Source of the DNA: Bacillota bacterium
Lineage (GTDB): Bacteria > Bacillota > Sulfobacillia > Sulfobacillales > JAIMBI01
NCBI GenBank assembly: GCA_021797815.1
Contig: JAJZYZ010000025.1
Location: 1-36,317 of the forward strand
DNA: 36,317 nucleotides
Direction: 5' to 3'
This document shows, piece after piece, positions 36,185 to 36,317 of the stretch. How positions within the stretch are numbered: the first letter of the stretch is position 1; the number at the start of each line of letters is the position of its first letter. The position numbers were made by a program, and so were the translations under genes. The notes beneath the pieces are model-generated. The model was not told the origin of the DNA, made no database searches, and worked only from the letters and a program-made list of their open reading frames with translations.

Positions 36185-36317
36185 GGTGTGGGGGAGCCAA
36201 ACGCTGAGGTATTCCAGGTGGGTATGGGCGGGGGGACTCTAACTCCCGATCGCGCGGATGGGTCGGGCCTTCGGGCCGTGTCATTCGTGCGCCGCTTCCG
36301 GTTGCTGCTTGGGGCCG

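Noticed and set aside
36226-36317. tRNA-like T-arm on the minus strand after serS (ACTCTAACTCCC region)
   Set aside because: The loop would read TTAGAGT, lacking the invariant C56, the stem has a mismatch, and no acceptor, anticodon or D-arm could be placed before the window ends.

Overview
This window looks like the replication-origin region of a high-GC Bacillota (Firmicutes) chromosome. The gene content points that way: rpmH-rnpA-yidD-yidC-rsmG-parA-parB on one side of dnaA, dnaN-recF-gyrB on the other, a LonC-type protease, a transcription-terminating T-box in front of serS, and sigma-A promoters of the TTGACN-17-TATAAT kind. The high GC, the LonC protein and the gene order suggest a deep, probably spore-forming lineage of the Symbiobacterium/Sulfobacillus/Thermaerobacter sort. 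That placement is inference; no rRNA is present to confirm it.

Layout. Positions 1-1364 hold the end of a BcrA-type ABC exporter (ATPase and permease). Positions 1365-2626 are gene-poor and carry tRNA-Thr(CGT) and tRNA-Gly(CCC), each with its own promoter and terminator. From 8758 down to 2684 (minus strand) lies a tightly packed operon rpsF-ssb-rpsR-rplI-lonC-dnaB-purA. Upstream of it, 11386 down to 8855, is an overlapping cluster of a TPR protein, an unknown membrane protein, a CvpA-like protein, an MscS channel and a DUF951 protein. A second minus-strand operon runs from 16642 to 12209: rpmH-rnpA-yidD-yidC-rsmG-parA-parB and a DUF4446 gene. It has an excellent promoter, a strong terminator and a pair of parS-like palindromes directly after parB. 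An MFS exporter (+) and an alpha/beta hydrolase (-) lie between this operon and dnaA.

The origin appears bipartite: DnaA-box-like sites upstream of dnaA (20217-20262) and a denser cluster of TTATCC-type boxes between dnaA and dnaN (21749-21892). Rightward come dnaA, dnaN, recF, a DUF721/DciA-like gene and gyrB, all on the plus strand. Then gyrA-pdxS-pdxT lies on the minus strand, convergent with gyrB, which looks like an inversion of an older gyrB-gyrA-pdxS-pdxT block. lutABC (lactate oxidation) is divergent from gyrA. A small ABM-fold gene and a T-box-controlled serS close the window. A second, apparently broken T-box-like leader lies just after lutC.

Most of the window is core replication, segregation and translation machinery. 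I found no CRISPR array, prophage, toxin-antitoxin or defence system and no intact insertion sequence. The points most worth a second look are the parS-like pair, the gyrA-pdxST inversion, the orphan T-box-like element, the origin box architecture and the missing jag/mnmE/mnmG genes.
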